A stretch of 64,000 nucleotides of DNA. Origin: Spirochaetota bacterium. Lineage in GTDB: Bacteria; Spirochaetota; Spirochaetia; Treponematales; Rectinemataceae. The position numbers and the translations under genes were made by a program. The stretch is taken from positions 124,001 through 188,000 of the forward strand of contig JAJUJQ010000001.1 in NCBI GenBank assembly GCA_029265255.1, given 5' to 3'. Shown here piece after piece: positions 1-8,106 of this stretch. The notes beneath the pieces are model-generated. The model was not told the origin of the DNA. It saw only the letters and a list, made by a program, of their open reading frames with translations, and did no database searches. How positions within the stretch are numbered: position 1 is the stretch's first letter; each line of letters opens with the position of its first letter.

Positions 1-2
1 CT

Positions 3-365
3 CTCGGAAGGACACCGGCGCTCCTGTCCGAAGACCTCGAGTTCCAGGTGCTCGATCAGCGCAGACCGATTCAGCTGAGCGGTGAACGGTTCAATGCCAT
101 TATGCGGGAACTTGGGTCTGAGGCTTGGATTTTTAAAAAGCCCCCCTTCTTCTCCGTTTCGCTCCTGGCCGCGGGACATGATATCGAACTAAAAATAGAG
201 GATTGTCATATTGTGGATATTGCGGCAAATGAGGGTTCTCTGAGCGACGCGGTGCGAGCGCTGGGCGATCGGTACCGTGGAAAAGCATTTTCTTTCAATC
301 TGTATCAGGAAATACGGAACGAATTTGAAAAGGAGCGTATGTCATGGAATACAATGAAACCGTAA
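3..365 (+). CDS. Lipoate-protein ligase-like protein, C-terminal part (cut by window start)
   Basis: The reading frame is open from the first bases of the window, so the 5' part of the gene lies outside. The visible ~120 residues have the pattern of the C-terminal accessory domain of lipoate-protein ligase A: a Trp-containing helix, a strand pair around residues FSVSL and IELKIEDCHIVDI, then a final helix with a small-subunit-like ending. The catalytic domain is not visible, so the call rests on this domain and on context: the gene lies just before a pyruvate dehydrogenase operon whose E2 needs lipoate. The next gene starts inside its 3' end, which suggests one transcript. Family identity is moderately sure; activity cannot be judged. 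Confidence 0.6.
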   Translation, partial: LGRTPALLSEDLEFQVLDQRRPIQLSGERFNAIMRELGSEAWIFKKPPFFSVSLLAAGHDIELKIEDCHIVDIAANEGSLSDAVRALGDRYRGKAFSFNLYQEIRNEFEKERMSWNTMKP

Positions 366-793
366 GCGCGGCATATGCGCTGGTGGACGAAGTCAAGTTC
401 GGCATTCTCGCGACCGTGGATGCCGCGGGCATGGTGTGGCAGCGTTGGATGAGTCCTATTTTGCTGCCGCGCATACCCGAATCGCTCTTCAGCGTCAGTT
501 CTGTCCGGTTCAGGAAAATTGCCCACATCAAAGCTCACCCGCAAGTATCCTGGATGTTTCAGACACCTTCGCTCGATCGGATTGCGACATTTCGTGGAAG
601 CGCGTTCATTATTCAGGATCCCATGCTCTCCGCGGAAGTGCTTGAAGTAATAGGGCCGCGTCTCCGTGTATTCTGGAAATATTCAGCGGACCCATCCGAC
701 ATGATCGTGATCGAGACCCATATTGAAGAGATAGAATATTTTGTGCCCCTAAAAGGAATTAAAGAACGAGTTGAGGTGGCGCGCCATGACTGA
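344..793 (+). CDS. PNPOx-fold (pyridoxamine phosphate oxidase-like) FMN-binding protein
   Basis: A 149-residue protein resembling the small split-barrel flavin-binding proteins of the general stress protein 26 / pyridoxamine 5'-phosphate oxidase-like group. The N-terminal strand FGILATVDAAG followed by a Trp-Met-Ser-Pro stretch and the segment KIAHIKAHPQVSWMF are typical of that fold. The ATG at 344 follows AGGAG at 331-335 and overlaps the end of the lipoate ligase-like gene; its own stop overlaps the start of pdhA by 8 bases, so it sits inside the same operon. Its place among the pyruvate dehydrogenase genes is unusual. The cofactor (FMN, haem or F420) and substrate cannot be read from the sequence. 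Confidence 0.75.
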   Translation: MEYNETVSAAYALVDEVKFGILATVDAAGMVWQRWMSPILLPRIPESLFSVSSVRFRKIAHIKAHPQVSWMFQTPSLDRIATFRGSAFIIQDPMLSAEVLEVIGPRLRVFWKYSADPSDMIVIETHIEEIEYFVPLKGIKERVEVARHD

Positions 794-1739
794 TGACGTG
801 ATGTTGACGATGCTGCGTACGATGCAGCGCATACGAATGTTTGAAGAAAAAGCTGGCATGATGTACGGGCTGCGGAAAATCGGCGGATTTTGTCATTTGT
901 ATACAGGGCAAGAAGCCGTTGCGGTCGGCGCGATCTCGGTTCTCGATTTGACAAAGGATTATGTGCTCACTGCGTACCGCGATCACGGCCACGCCATAGC
1001 CTGCGGCGTGGAGCCCAAAGTCGCCATGGCAGAGCTGTTCGGCAAGGTGACCGGGTGCTCACGCGGCAAGGGCGGCTCGATGCATTTCTTTGATGCCTCA
1101 AAGCATTTTCTTGGTGGAAACGGCATCGTGGGCGCGCAGATTCCGGTTGCCACCGGTGTTGCGTTTGCCCAGCAGTATCAGGGCTCGGACGGGGTGACCC
1201 TGTGCTTTTTCGGTGATGGAGCGTTCCACCAGGGCTCAGTGCATGAAAGCTTCAATTTGGCCAGAATCTGGAATTTACCAATTGTTTATATTGTCGAGAA
1301 TAATCAATGGGGCATGGGTACCAGCTGGAAAAAGGTATCGGCGGTGCACGATTTCGCTCAGACCGCTGCGGCGTATGGCATGAAAGGCTACACCTGCGAG
1401 GGCCTCGATGTGCTCGATGTCCGCAGGACTGTCGAGCTGGCAGTCGCCGATGCGCGAAAGGGTGAGCCTTCGCTGATTGAAGCGCGCACATACCGGTATA
1501 AAGGCCATTCGATGAGTGATCCGCAGAAATACCGGACCCGCGAGGAAATTGAAGCGTATCGCGCGCGCGATGCTATCGCGCGATTCAAGGCTCTGCTCGA
1601 GGAAAAGGGAATTCTTGACCCCTCCGCGTGGAAGCAAATGGAAGAGGATATCGCGCGCGAAATGGACGAGGCGGTTGCGTTCGCGGAAGCGAGCCCCGAG
1701 CCAGCGGTTTCGGAACTGTATACCGATATCTATGCCTGA
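786..1739 (+). CDS. pdhA: Pyruvate dehydrogenase E1 component, alpha subunit
   Basis: 317 residues, the usual length of the bacterial E1 alpha chain of pyruvate/branched-chain 2-oxo acid dehydrogenases. The thiamine diphosphate motif is clear: GDG at residues 143-145 and NN at 172-173. The region RDHGHAIACG and the phosphorylation-loop equivalent YRYKGHSMSDP are also typical. With the beta chain it decarboxylates pyruvate and transfers the acetyl group to the lipoyl arm of E2. I chose the ATG at 786, preceded by GAGGTGG, rather than a TTG at 771. Pyruvate is favoured over acetoin or branched-chain acids by the linked E2/E3 and lipoate ligase-like genes, but these paralogues are hard to tell apart by eye. 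Confidence 0.9.
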   Translation: MTDDVMLTMLRTMQRIRMFEEKAGMMYGLRKIGGFCHLYTGQEAVAVGAISVLDLTKDYVLTAYRDHGHAIACGVEPKVAMAELFGKVTGCSRGKGGSMHFFDASKHFLGGNGIVGAQIPVATGVAFAQQYQGSDGVTLCFFGDGAFHQGSVHESFNLARIWNLPIVYIVENNQWGMGTSWKKVSAVHDFAQTAAAYGMKGYTCEGLDVLDVRRTVELAVADARKGEPSLIEARTYRYKGHSMSDPQKYRTREEIEAYRARDAIARFKALLEEKGILDPSAWKQMEEDIAREMDEAVAFAEASPEPAVSELYTDIYA

Positions 1740-1751
1740 GGGAGGGCGCGC

Positions 1752-2747
1752 ATGGCGGAGATGACATATCGCGAAGCGCTGAACAGGGCGCTCGATGAAG
1801 AAATGAAACGGGATGAGCGGGTGTTTCTTATTGGCGAGGAAGTAGGCGAGTATGATGGCGCTTACAAGGTGTCACGCGGCCTTCTCGCGACATATGGACC
1901 TAAACGCGTCAAGGACACACCGATTTCCGAGCTTGGTTTTACTGGTCTTGGCATTGGAGCTGCGCTCGCTGGCCTTCGGCCGGTAGTTGAGTGGATGACC
2001 CACAATTTCGCGCTGCTCGCGCTCGATCAGGTTGTCAATAACGCAGCGAAAATGCGGCAGATGTCAGGCGGCCAGCTAGCGGTGCCGATTGTCTTTCGCG
2101 GTCCGAATGGCCCTGCTGAATATCTAGCGGCGCAGCACTCTCAGTCGATCGCCGCGTACTGGATGCATGTGCCTGGCCTCTATGTCGTCGCACCCGCGAC
2201 GCCAGCAGATGCCTATGGCCTTCTGAAAAGTGCAATACGAAACGACAACCCCGTAGTCATGCTCGAAGCGGAGATGATGTACAGCTGGAAAGGAGAGGTG
2301 CCTGACGAGGAATTTCTCGTTCCACTGGGTAAGGCGCGGATTGCACGCGAGGGGAACGATATTACCTTGATATCATTTTCTAAGCCGATGCGCGTGGTAG
2401 AACAGGCGGCCGAAAAGCTCGCGGAACGGCGAATTGCCGCGGAGGTGATCGATCTTCGTAGCCTTCGCCCGCTCGATGAAGCAACGCTTGTGGCGTCGGT
2501 CAGGAAGACGCATCGAGCGGTTGTCGTTGATGAAGCCTGGCCTCTGGCGAGTGTGGGAGCGACGGTCGCGCAGCTGGTAATGACCCATTGCTTTGACGTA
2601 TTGGACGCGCCCGTCGCGTTGGTTTCGGGAGAGGATGTACCCATGCCGTACAACCACAACTTGGAGCTGGCTGCGCAACCTTCGGTAGAGAAAGTGATGA
2701 GGGCTGCCGGCAAAGTGCTGTATCGGGAGGATCTGATCGATGGCTGA
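1752..2747 (+). CDS. pdhB: Pyruvate dehydrogenase E1 component, beta subunit
   Basis: 331 residues, normal for the E1 beta chain. It opens with the transketolase pyrimidine-domain pattern (YREALNRALDEEM, then LIGEEVGEYDGAYKVS) and ends with the transketolase C-terminal domain (EVIDLRSLRPLDEATL, then VVVDEAW). It forms the heterotetramer with PdhA. The gene starts 12 bases after pdhA behind a GGGAGG site and its last 8 bases overlap pdhC, showing tight translational coupling. Confidence 0.92.
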   Translation: MAEMTYREALNRALDEEMKRDERVFLIGEEVGEYDGAYKVSRGLLATYGPKRVKDTPISELGFTGLGIGAALAGLRPVVEWMTHNFALLALDQVVNNAAKMRQMSGGQLAVPIVFRGPNGPAEYLAAQHSQSIAAYWMHVPGLYVVAPATPADAYGLLKSAIRNDNPVVMLEAEMMYSWKGEVPDEEFLVPLGKARIAREGNDITLISFSKPMRVVEQAAEKLAERRIAAEVIDLRSLRPLDEATLVASVRKTHRAVVVDEAWPLASVGATVAQLVMTHCFDVLDAPVALVSGEDVPMPYNHNLELAAQPSVEKVMRAAGKVLYREDLIDG

Positions 2748-3975
2748 ATATATCCGCATGAGCGCCCTATCACCAACGATGAATGAAGGGCGTATCGCGT
2801 CGTGGAAGGTTGCCGAGGGGGCGTCGTTTAGCTCGGGAGATGTGCTCTGCGAGGTCGAGACCGACAAGGCCAGCATGGATTATGAGGCACCAGTGTCAGG
2901 AGTGTTGCTCAAGATTCTTCTGCCGGCGGGAGCGACCGCGAAAGTTGGGGAACCGATCGCGATTGTGGGGAAAGAGGGCGAAGATATCTCGTCGCTTCCG
3001 GCAGCGCCGAGCGTCTCTGTCGAGCCCCCATCCTCTGTCAGACTTCCTCCAGAACAAAAGGAGAAAACCGCGTCTGAACAATTTTTTTCGATTAGCGCCG
3101 AGGCGGACAAACCACATGGCGCGCCTGCTGCGCCGGCTCGCATGCCTCCTTCGACTCCGCTCGCTCGCCTGCGAGCCAGAGAACGAGGTATCGACTTAAG
3201 GCTGGTGAGAGGAAGCGGCCCAAACGGGCGGATTATCGAACGCGATGTTTTCGAGTGGGTCCCTAGCAATGGGGCAGCGAAAGTTTCAGAACCAGCGGCG
3301 TCAATTGAACCGCCAAGCCGCATGCGCGCTATTATCGCGCGCCGCCTGAGCGATTCGTTTTTCAGCGCGCCGCACTTCTATCTAAAGAAAAAGATAAAGG
3401 CACAGCCGCTTCTCGATCTGCGGGCATTCGCAAACCAGAACCGCGCCGAAAAGCTCTCATTTAACGCGTTTCTTGTCAAAATGGCTGCGATGGCACTAGT
3501 ACGCCACCCGGCAATCAACGTGTTCTGGAAACAGGAAGGAATCGAACGAAGAACCGCCGTCGATATCGGTCTGGCAGTCGCGCTTGACGATGGATTGATT
3601 ACTCCTGTTGTTCGCCAGTGCGATCGCAAAACGGTAGGAGAAATAGACAAGGAACTGAGAGCGCTGATCGTGAAAGCCCAGTCTGGCACGCTCACGCCCG
3701 AAGAGTATGAAGGCGCGGGATTTACGATCACTAATCTCGGAACCTGGGGCGTTGACGAATTCACCGCGATCATCAATCCACCTGCTTCTGCGATTCTCGC
3801 GGTAGGCGCAGTTGTCAAAGAGCCAATTGCAGGCGATAATGATCGTATCGAAATAGCACCTATGCTGACCCTTGTCCTCGGCTGCGATCATCGCAGTATC
3901 GATGGCGCAACAGGGGCGGCGTTCCTGGCTGACCTGGCATATCTTCTGGAGCATCCAGCGGCAGCTCTTATCTGA
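2740..3975 (+). CDS. pdhC: Dihydrolipoamide acetyltransferase (E2)
   Basis: 411 residues with the standard E2 layout: one lipoyl domain (about 1-80) with the lipoylated Lys43 in ETDKASMD, a Pro/Ala/Ser-rich linker, a peripheral subunit-binding domain (about 137-172; TPLARLRARERGIDL and GPNGRIIERDVF), a second linker, and the catalytic acyltransferase domain (about 190-411) ending in the DHRSIDG motif that carries the catalytic His and Asp. It transfers acetyl groups to CoA and forms the core of the complex. Only one lipoyl domain is present, against up to three in some bacteria. The start overlaps pdhB by 8 bases. Confidence 0.93.
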   Translation: MAEYIRMSALSPTMNEGRIASWKVAEGASFSSGDVLCEVETDKASMDYEAPVSGVLLKILLPAGATAKVGEPIAIVGKEGEDISSLPAAPSVSVEPPSSVRLPPEQKEKTASEQFFSISAEADKPHGAPAAPARMPPSTPLARLRARERGIDLRLVRGSGPNGRIIERDVFEWVPSNGAAKVSEPAASIEPPSRMRAIIARRLSDSFFSAPHFYLKKKIKAQPLLDLRAFANQNRAEKLSFNAFLVKMAAMALVRHPAINVFWKQEGIERRTAVDIGLAVALDDGLITPVVRQCDRKTVGEIDKELRALIVKAQSGTLTPEEYEGAGFTITNLGTWGVDEFTAIINPPASAILAVGAVVKEPIAGDNDRIEIAPMLTLVLGCDHRSIDGATGAAFLADLAYLLEHPAAALI

Positions 3976-3994
3976 GAGAAAAAGGAAGCGAATC

Positions 3995-5416
3995 ATGGAA
4001 GCAATGCAATACGATTTGGTGGTCATCGGTGCGGGACCAGGGGGCTACGTCGCAGCCATCCGCGCATCGCAGCTTGGACTTTGCGTCGCAATCGTGGAAA
4101 AAGACCAGCCGGGTGGTGTCTGCTTGAACATTGGGTGTATTCCATCGAAATCGCTCATCCATCAGGCACGTCTTTTTTCCGAAGGGCGAGCCCTGATCGA
4201 AAAGGCCGGGGGCATGGTTTCTCTGGAAGGATTCAATTATCAGACTATCTGGCGAGCGTCCCGGCTCGCCGCCGAGCGGCTTTCGAAAGGGGTGAGCTTT
4301 CTTCTGAAGAAGAACAAAATTGACCTTATCAAAGGCGTAGCTCGCCTTGCCGGAGCAAGCAGCGTCGCGGTTGACGGACCTGAAGGTGAACAGCACCTTC
4401 GAGCAGGGGCTATTATCCTGGCGACCGGTTCTCGTCCCCGTTCGATTCCTGGCTTCGACATCGACGAGCAGCGCATTCTCTCTTCCACAGGCCTTTTGAT
4501 GCGCGACTCGCTTCCTCGCCGCTTGCTCATCCTGGGTGCTGGCGCGATAGGCATGGAATTTGCCTACATTATGCGCGCGTTTGGCGTGAGTGTGACGGTA
4601 GTCGAACTCTTGCCGCGAGTCCTTCCGCTTGAGGATGAGGAGGCCTCAAAAATCGTCGAGAAACAGTTCCGCGCTCGAGGTGTTTCCATCCATATCGGCG
4701 CGCGGGCTGCCAGCGCTGAAACTGTGGGTGACCACCTCGTGGTGCATGGTACTGACTCGAACAATACCCCATTCGATATCGAGACCGATGCGGTGCTGGT
4801 TTCGATCGGTCGAACACCCAATACCGAGGGCCTTGGGCTTGAATCGCTCGGCATGCGAATGGAGAAAGGCTTTGTGGTAACCGGTGATTACCACGAAACC
4901 TCCTGTGCAGGAATCTACGCGATCGGCGACATTACCACCTACCCGCAGCTGGCTCACGCCGCTTCAAAAGCCGGAGAGATCGCGGCAGAACGGATTGCGC
5001 ATCTGCTCAGAGGTACGCCCAATCCTCAGGAAAAAACGCTCGACCGCAACCGCATTCCCAGCGCCGTCTATTGCGAGCCTGAAGTCGCGTCCTTTGGTCT
5101 TTCTGAGGCAAAAGCCAAAGAAGCGGGAATCCGCCATGCGATCGCCCGCTTCCCGTATCGGGGAAATGGCCGGGCGGTCGCTACCGAAGCGCCCGAAGGT
5201 CAGGCCAAAATCGTGTTTGACCCCGACTCGCACGGCATTTTGGGAGCGTCGCTGGTCGGTGAAGGCGCCGCGGACCTTATTCACGAGATATTGCTTGCTG
5301 CCCAGGCCGAGCTCACACTGGAGGATGTCGCGGACTTGGTGCACGCGCATCCGACAGTCTCCGAAGTGCTCATGGAAGCCGCGAAAGCCGGTCTGGAAAA
5401 AGCGATTCATATCTGA
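3995..5416 (+). CDS. lpdA: Dihydrolipoamide dehydrogenase (E3)
   Basis: 473 residues from the ATG at 3995, which has AAGGAAG just upstream; a longer frame runs back into pdhC but has no comparable site. Features in order: the N-terminal FAD-binding GAGPGG motif, the redox-active disulfide Cys43/Cys48 in GVCLNIGC, an NAD-binding motif (LGAGAIGMEF), the second FAD motif (YAIGDITTYPQLAH) and the C-terminal dimerisation domain with the HAHPTVSE catalytic His-Glu pair. It reoxidises the lipoyl arm using NAD+. It is the last gene of the pdh operon. Confidence 0.94.
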   Translation: MEAMQYDLVVIGAGPGGYVAAIRASQLGLCVAIVEKDQPGGVCLNIGCIPSKSLIHQARLFSEGRALIEKAGGMVSLEGFNYQTIWRASRLAAERLSKGVSFLLKKNKIDLIKGVARLAGASSVAVDGPEGEQHLRAGAIILATGSRPRSIPGFDIDEQRILSSTGLLMRDSLPRRLLILGAGAIGMEFAYIMRAFGVSVTVVELLPRVLPLEDEEASKIVEKQFRARGVSIHIGARAASAETVGDHLVVHGTDSNNTPFDIETDAVLVSIGRTPNTEGLGLESLGMRMEKGFVVTGDYHETSCAGIYAIGDITTYPQLAHAASKAGEIAAERIAHLLRGTPNPQEKTLDRNRIPSAVYCEPEVASFGLSEAKAKEAGIRHAIARFPYRGNGRAVATEAPEGQAKIVFDPDSHGILGASLVGEGAADLIHEILLAAQAELTLEDVADLVHAHPTVSEVLMEAAKAGLEKAIHI

Positions 5417-5479
5417 GCGTTGGCCGATATCGCGCTGACCGCGCTTCGCGCAACGCTGCGATTTCTCAATAAATTTTCC

Positions 5480-5515
5480 TTGTAATTGGAAAAAACTCGC
5501 TTATACTTGTATAAG
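5480..5515 (+). promoter_or_regulatory. Promoter with a palindrome covering the -10 box
   Basis: TTGTAA (5480-5485), a 16-base spacer and TATACT (5502-5507) form a sigma70-like promoter about 120 bases before the exported protein at 5630. The perfect palindrome CTTATAC-TT-GTATAAG (5500-5515) lies exactly on the -10 box, a typical repressor operator position. No regulator gene is adjacent. Confidence 0.5.
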
Positions 5516-5629
5516 GAAACAAATAGCGAGCATATATACGCCCACGATGAAATCTGTACTCTTCTATGTGCTCCCTATTTTCTTCTTGGTTCAGGAAGAA
5601 TCGGTCTGTCAGGCACAGGAGGAGGAGTT

Positions 5630-6505
5630 ATGAGAAAAAGACTTTCGCTGTTGACAGTGCTGATTCTGATTTCTGCCATTGGAGTATTCGCTCAAACGGC
5701 GGAAACGGAATTCGCGCTGTTCAAAAGGATGATCTCCCCCGTCATGAAATGGGGGGAAAACGGAGTGCTCACGGTACCCAAGGCAACAACCATCGGCAAA
5801 ACGAATTTCTATGCCGGGCTTGTCGGTCAGGAGGCAGGCGTGCTGCAGGGCATGAAGCTGTACTTGACCTCGGCTTCGCTCATCGCGGGTAGCTCAGAAG
5901 ATGTGGAATTGGGCTATACACACCGACAGCTTGTATGGGAAGACTTCTATCTCACGAATGTCTCAATGGATACCTTCCATTTGAAAACACGGTTCCTTGA
6001 CTTCGGCAAGTACTTCCTTCCGCAAGGAGCTATCGGGGTCAACGCGGTATCCCTGGTCGACAACAAATTTGAGAACAGGAATGACATTCTGTTCAATATC
6101 TATCTGGCAGCCACGTCATCAATCCCGATCTTCACGCCAAAGCTGCTGTTCTCCGTCACTGCGGTCGCGGAGACCATCATGGCGCGCGATCAGCTGGGGA
6201 CGTACATGTTCAGCGGCGGCGCGGACCTCAATATTTTCGATTTCCTGTTCGCGTTCGCTGAGATTCAAGGGTTCAATCCGACTACTCCCAACAACGAGAT
6301 CATCAATCTCGGCGGGAAGCTGCAGATCGGCGGCCTTTCGGTTGGTGTCGGGATGTTCAACATAATCCGCCAGAAACTTGTCAGCGAGGACATTATCGAA
6401 AACATCGAATCGAGCACTTTCGATTTTGGAAACGCCAAGTGGATGGTTTCGATCGTGTATGAAATCAGGCTGGGCAAGCTATTCGCGCCCAAAAAGACTA
6501 AATAA
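5630..6505 (+). CDS. Exported, probably outer-membrane beta-rich protein
   Basis: 291 residues from the ATG at 5630, which follows a very strong GGAGGAGGAG site; an upstream extension of the frame lacks one and would bury the signal peptide. Residues 1-22 are a clear Sec signal peptide ending in VFAQ. The mature part consists of alternating short strands rich in aromatic and Gly residues (for example KTNFYAGLVGQ, GGKLQIGGLSVGVGMFNI) and ends with an amphipathic strand, YEIRLGKLF, as in outer-membrane barrels. I do not recognise a named family. It is 11 bases ahead of a lipoprotein gene and they probably form one operon. Confidence 0.6.
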   Translation: MRKRLSLLTVLILISAIGVFAQTAETEFALFKRMISPVMKWGENGVLTVPKATTIGKTNFYAGLVGQEAGVLQGMKLYLTSASLIAGSSEDVELGYTHRQLVWEDFYLTNVSMDTFHLKTRFLDFGKYFLPQGAIGVNAVSLVDNKFENRNDILFNIYLAATSSIPIFTPKLLFSVTAVAETIMARDQLGTYMFSGGADLNIFDFLFAFAEIQGFNPTTPNNEIINLGGKLQIGGLSVGVGMFNIIRQKLVSEDIIENIESSTFDFGNAKWMVSIVYEIRLGKLFAPKKTK

Positions 6506-6516
6506 GGAGGGCAGCC

Positions 6517-7983
6517 ATGAAATACAGAAAATTGGGTATTTTGCTCCTGTCGGTTGTCCTGCTCGCCACGGTTATGTCCTGTGATGTCATACAGGACTTC
6601 ATCAAATCACGTACCAGAAACATCGCGCTGATCAAACTCTATAATTCCTTTGGTGTCGAGACAAAATACATTCAGCCGAATGATACGCTCTATATCGAAG
6701 CCCAGGGACTTGCGCCGGGGAAACTGTATCGTGTGACATGCAAAGATCCTGAGGGAAATGACATAACCGAGCTTACGGCATTGGCGGATGCTGACGGAAA
6801 CATCCAGCGGCAGCCGCTCTGGTACGATGTGGGACTTGTGGAAACAACAATCAATGGAATAACCTATGTACGATTCCCCACGGAAGACGAATTGACCCTC
6901 AAAGCCTTTGAAATCAACATTCAGGACGCTGACGGCGCAAAGGCGGCGGGAGACACAAACTATAGTCTGCCTTTCTTTGTGGTGATCCAAAACAATATTT
7001 CGCGGCCGCAGCCAATCGTCATCGCGGGCAAGATGGTCAACGGCGAGTTCGTAGCGGAGAACAATTTCAATCCGGGAGAGAAGCTCTACATCATGATCTA
7101 CAATCTCAGCAGCGTTACTCCCGCGGCTGCAAACATGCGGATCTATATCGTGCCGTTCAAGGGCACAGCCTATGAAGAGGGAGAACTTATCGCGAACGCG
7201 GAGCTGTATCAGGATTATAATGCGGCCGCGCTTACCACTACGGCTCAAAATATTGGTCCAATACAGATAACAGGTGACTGGAAAAGAATAGCACCTGACT
7301 GGAGTAGCGGTATTCCAGCTTCGATGCAAGGCAAAGCCTTCAGTGTCATTCTCGACTGCAATTATGATGGCTATTTCAATATCGCGAAGCCGGGAATCGC
7401 GGACTACTACCTGGATGGCATCGATGGGAACATGGCACCAGGATTCGTGGTAACTCAAAAACAAGCACCTGCTGACCTTATCAAAGCGAATATCGCTTCC
7501 GGCGGCATCTTTACCTGGGATTATAGCAGTTGGACCTATGACTACGACTATCGTGATACGTTCAGAAAGGACGGAGTCGATACCAAGTACGCGCCGTACT
7601 ACGGGGTGCCATATGGTATCAAGGCAATCTGGAATCCGTATATCAACTGGGGCGGGGCACCGCCGGCTCCTGGTACGCCAAGCATCTACTATGGTACCTA
7701 TGTGGATGTATATATCGTTGCAAAGGATGACTATACGGAAATAAAGGATGAAACCATCAAACCAGCTCCGGGAACATATCCGATCCGCATGCCGGTTCAG
7801 TCCAGCTGCATGAATGGCCTCGGTCAGCAAACCATATGGCCAGCACCCATGACGGTGGGCGACTACTATGTGGTGGTTGACATGAACTGCGACGGCAAGA
7901 TGTCTGATAAGGATATTGTCGACGACTTTGACGAAAATGATGATCCCCGTTCGAATGGTGGGTTCAGTGTCGTAGAACCGTAG
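6517..7983 (+). CDS. Lipoprotein with two calcium-loop-like motifs, function unknown
   Basis: 488 residues with a lipoprotein signal: positive N-terminus, hydrophobic LLLSVVLLATV and a lipobox ending at Cys22 (VMSC), consistent with spirochaete-type lipoproteins. A strong AAGGAGG lies upstream. The mature protein is beta-rich and has no family I can name. Two Asp-rich loops resemble EF-hand/dockerin calcium sites: DCNYDGYFN in the middle and DMNCDGKMSDKDIVDDFD near the C-terminus. Partnership with the preceding exported protein is inferred from the 11-base spacing. Confidence 0.65.
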   Translation: MKYRKLGILLLSVVLLATVMSCDVIQDFIKSRTRNIALIKLYNSFGVETKYIQPNDTLYIEAQGLAPGKLYRVTCKDPEGNDITELTALADADGNIQRQPLWYDVGLVETTINGITYVRFPTEDELTLKAFEINIQDADGAKAAGDTNYSLPFFVVIQNNISRPQPIVIAGKMVNGEFVAENNFNPGEKLYIMIYNLSSVTPAAANMRIYIVPFKGTAYEEGELIANAELYQDYNAAALTTTAQNIGPIQITGDWKRIAPDWSSGIPASMQGKAFSVILDCNYDGYFNIAKPGIADYYLDGIDGNMAPGFVVTQKQAPADLIKANIASGGIFTWDYSSWTYDYDYRDTFRKDGVDTKYAPYYGVPYGIKAIWNPYINWGGAPPAPGTPSIYYGTYVDVYIVAKDDYTEIKDETIKPAPGTYPIRMPVQSSCMNGLGQQTIWPAPMTVGDYYVVVDMNCDGKMSDKDIVDDFDENDDPRSNGGFSVVEP

Positions 7984-8019
7984 GTGTAAGCCATACTAAC
8001 CAGGCCTCACGACCTGTCG

Positions 8020-8049
8020 CAAGCCTCGCCCTCTCGGGGGCGGGGCTTG
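8020..8049. terminator. GC-rich hairpin between convergent genes
   Basis: A 12-base stem (8020-8031 with 8038-8049, one G-T pair) around a 6-base loop lies between the lipoprotein gene and the leftward permease. The stem is strong but the following T tract is poor on both strands, so it may act as a weak bidirectional terminator or as a 3'-end stabiliser. Confidence 0.55.
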
Positions 8050-8106
8050 TGTTATCATGGGAACCGCGCGACTGTACTCGAAGCGGAAAGCGAGTCGTGG
8101 CCCGGC

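Noticed and set aside
6607..7830. Leftward open frame of about 400 codons opposite the lipoprotein gene
   Set aside because: Composition is Ile/Arg/His-rich without any domain pattern, and the rightward gene has a signal peptide and ribosome site.
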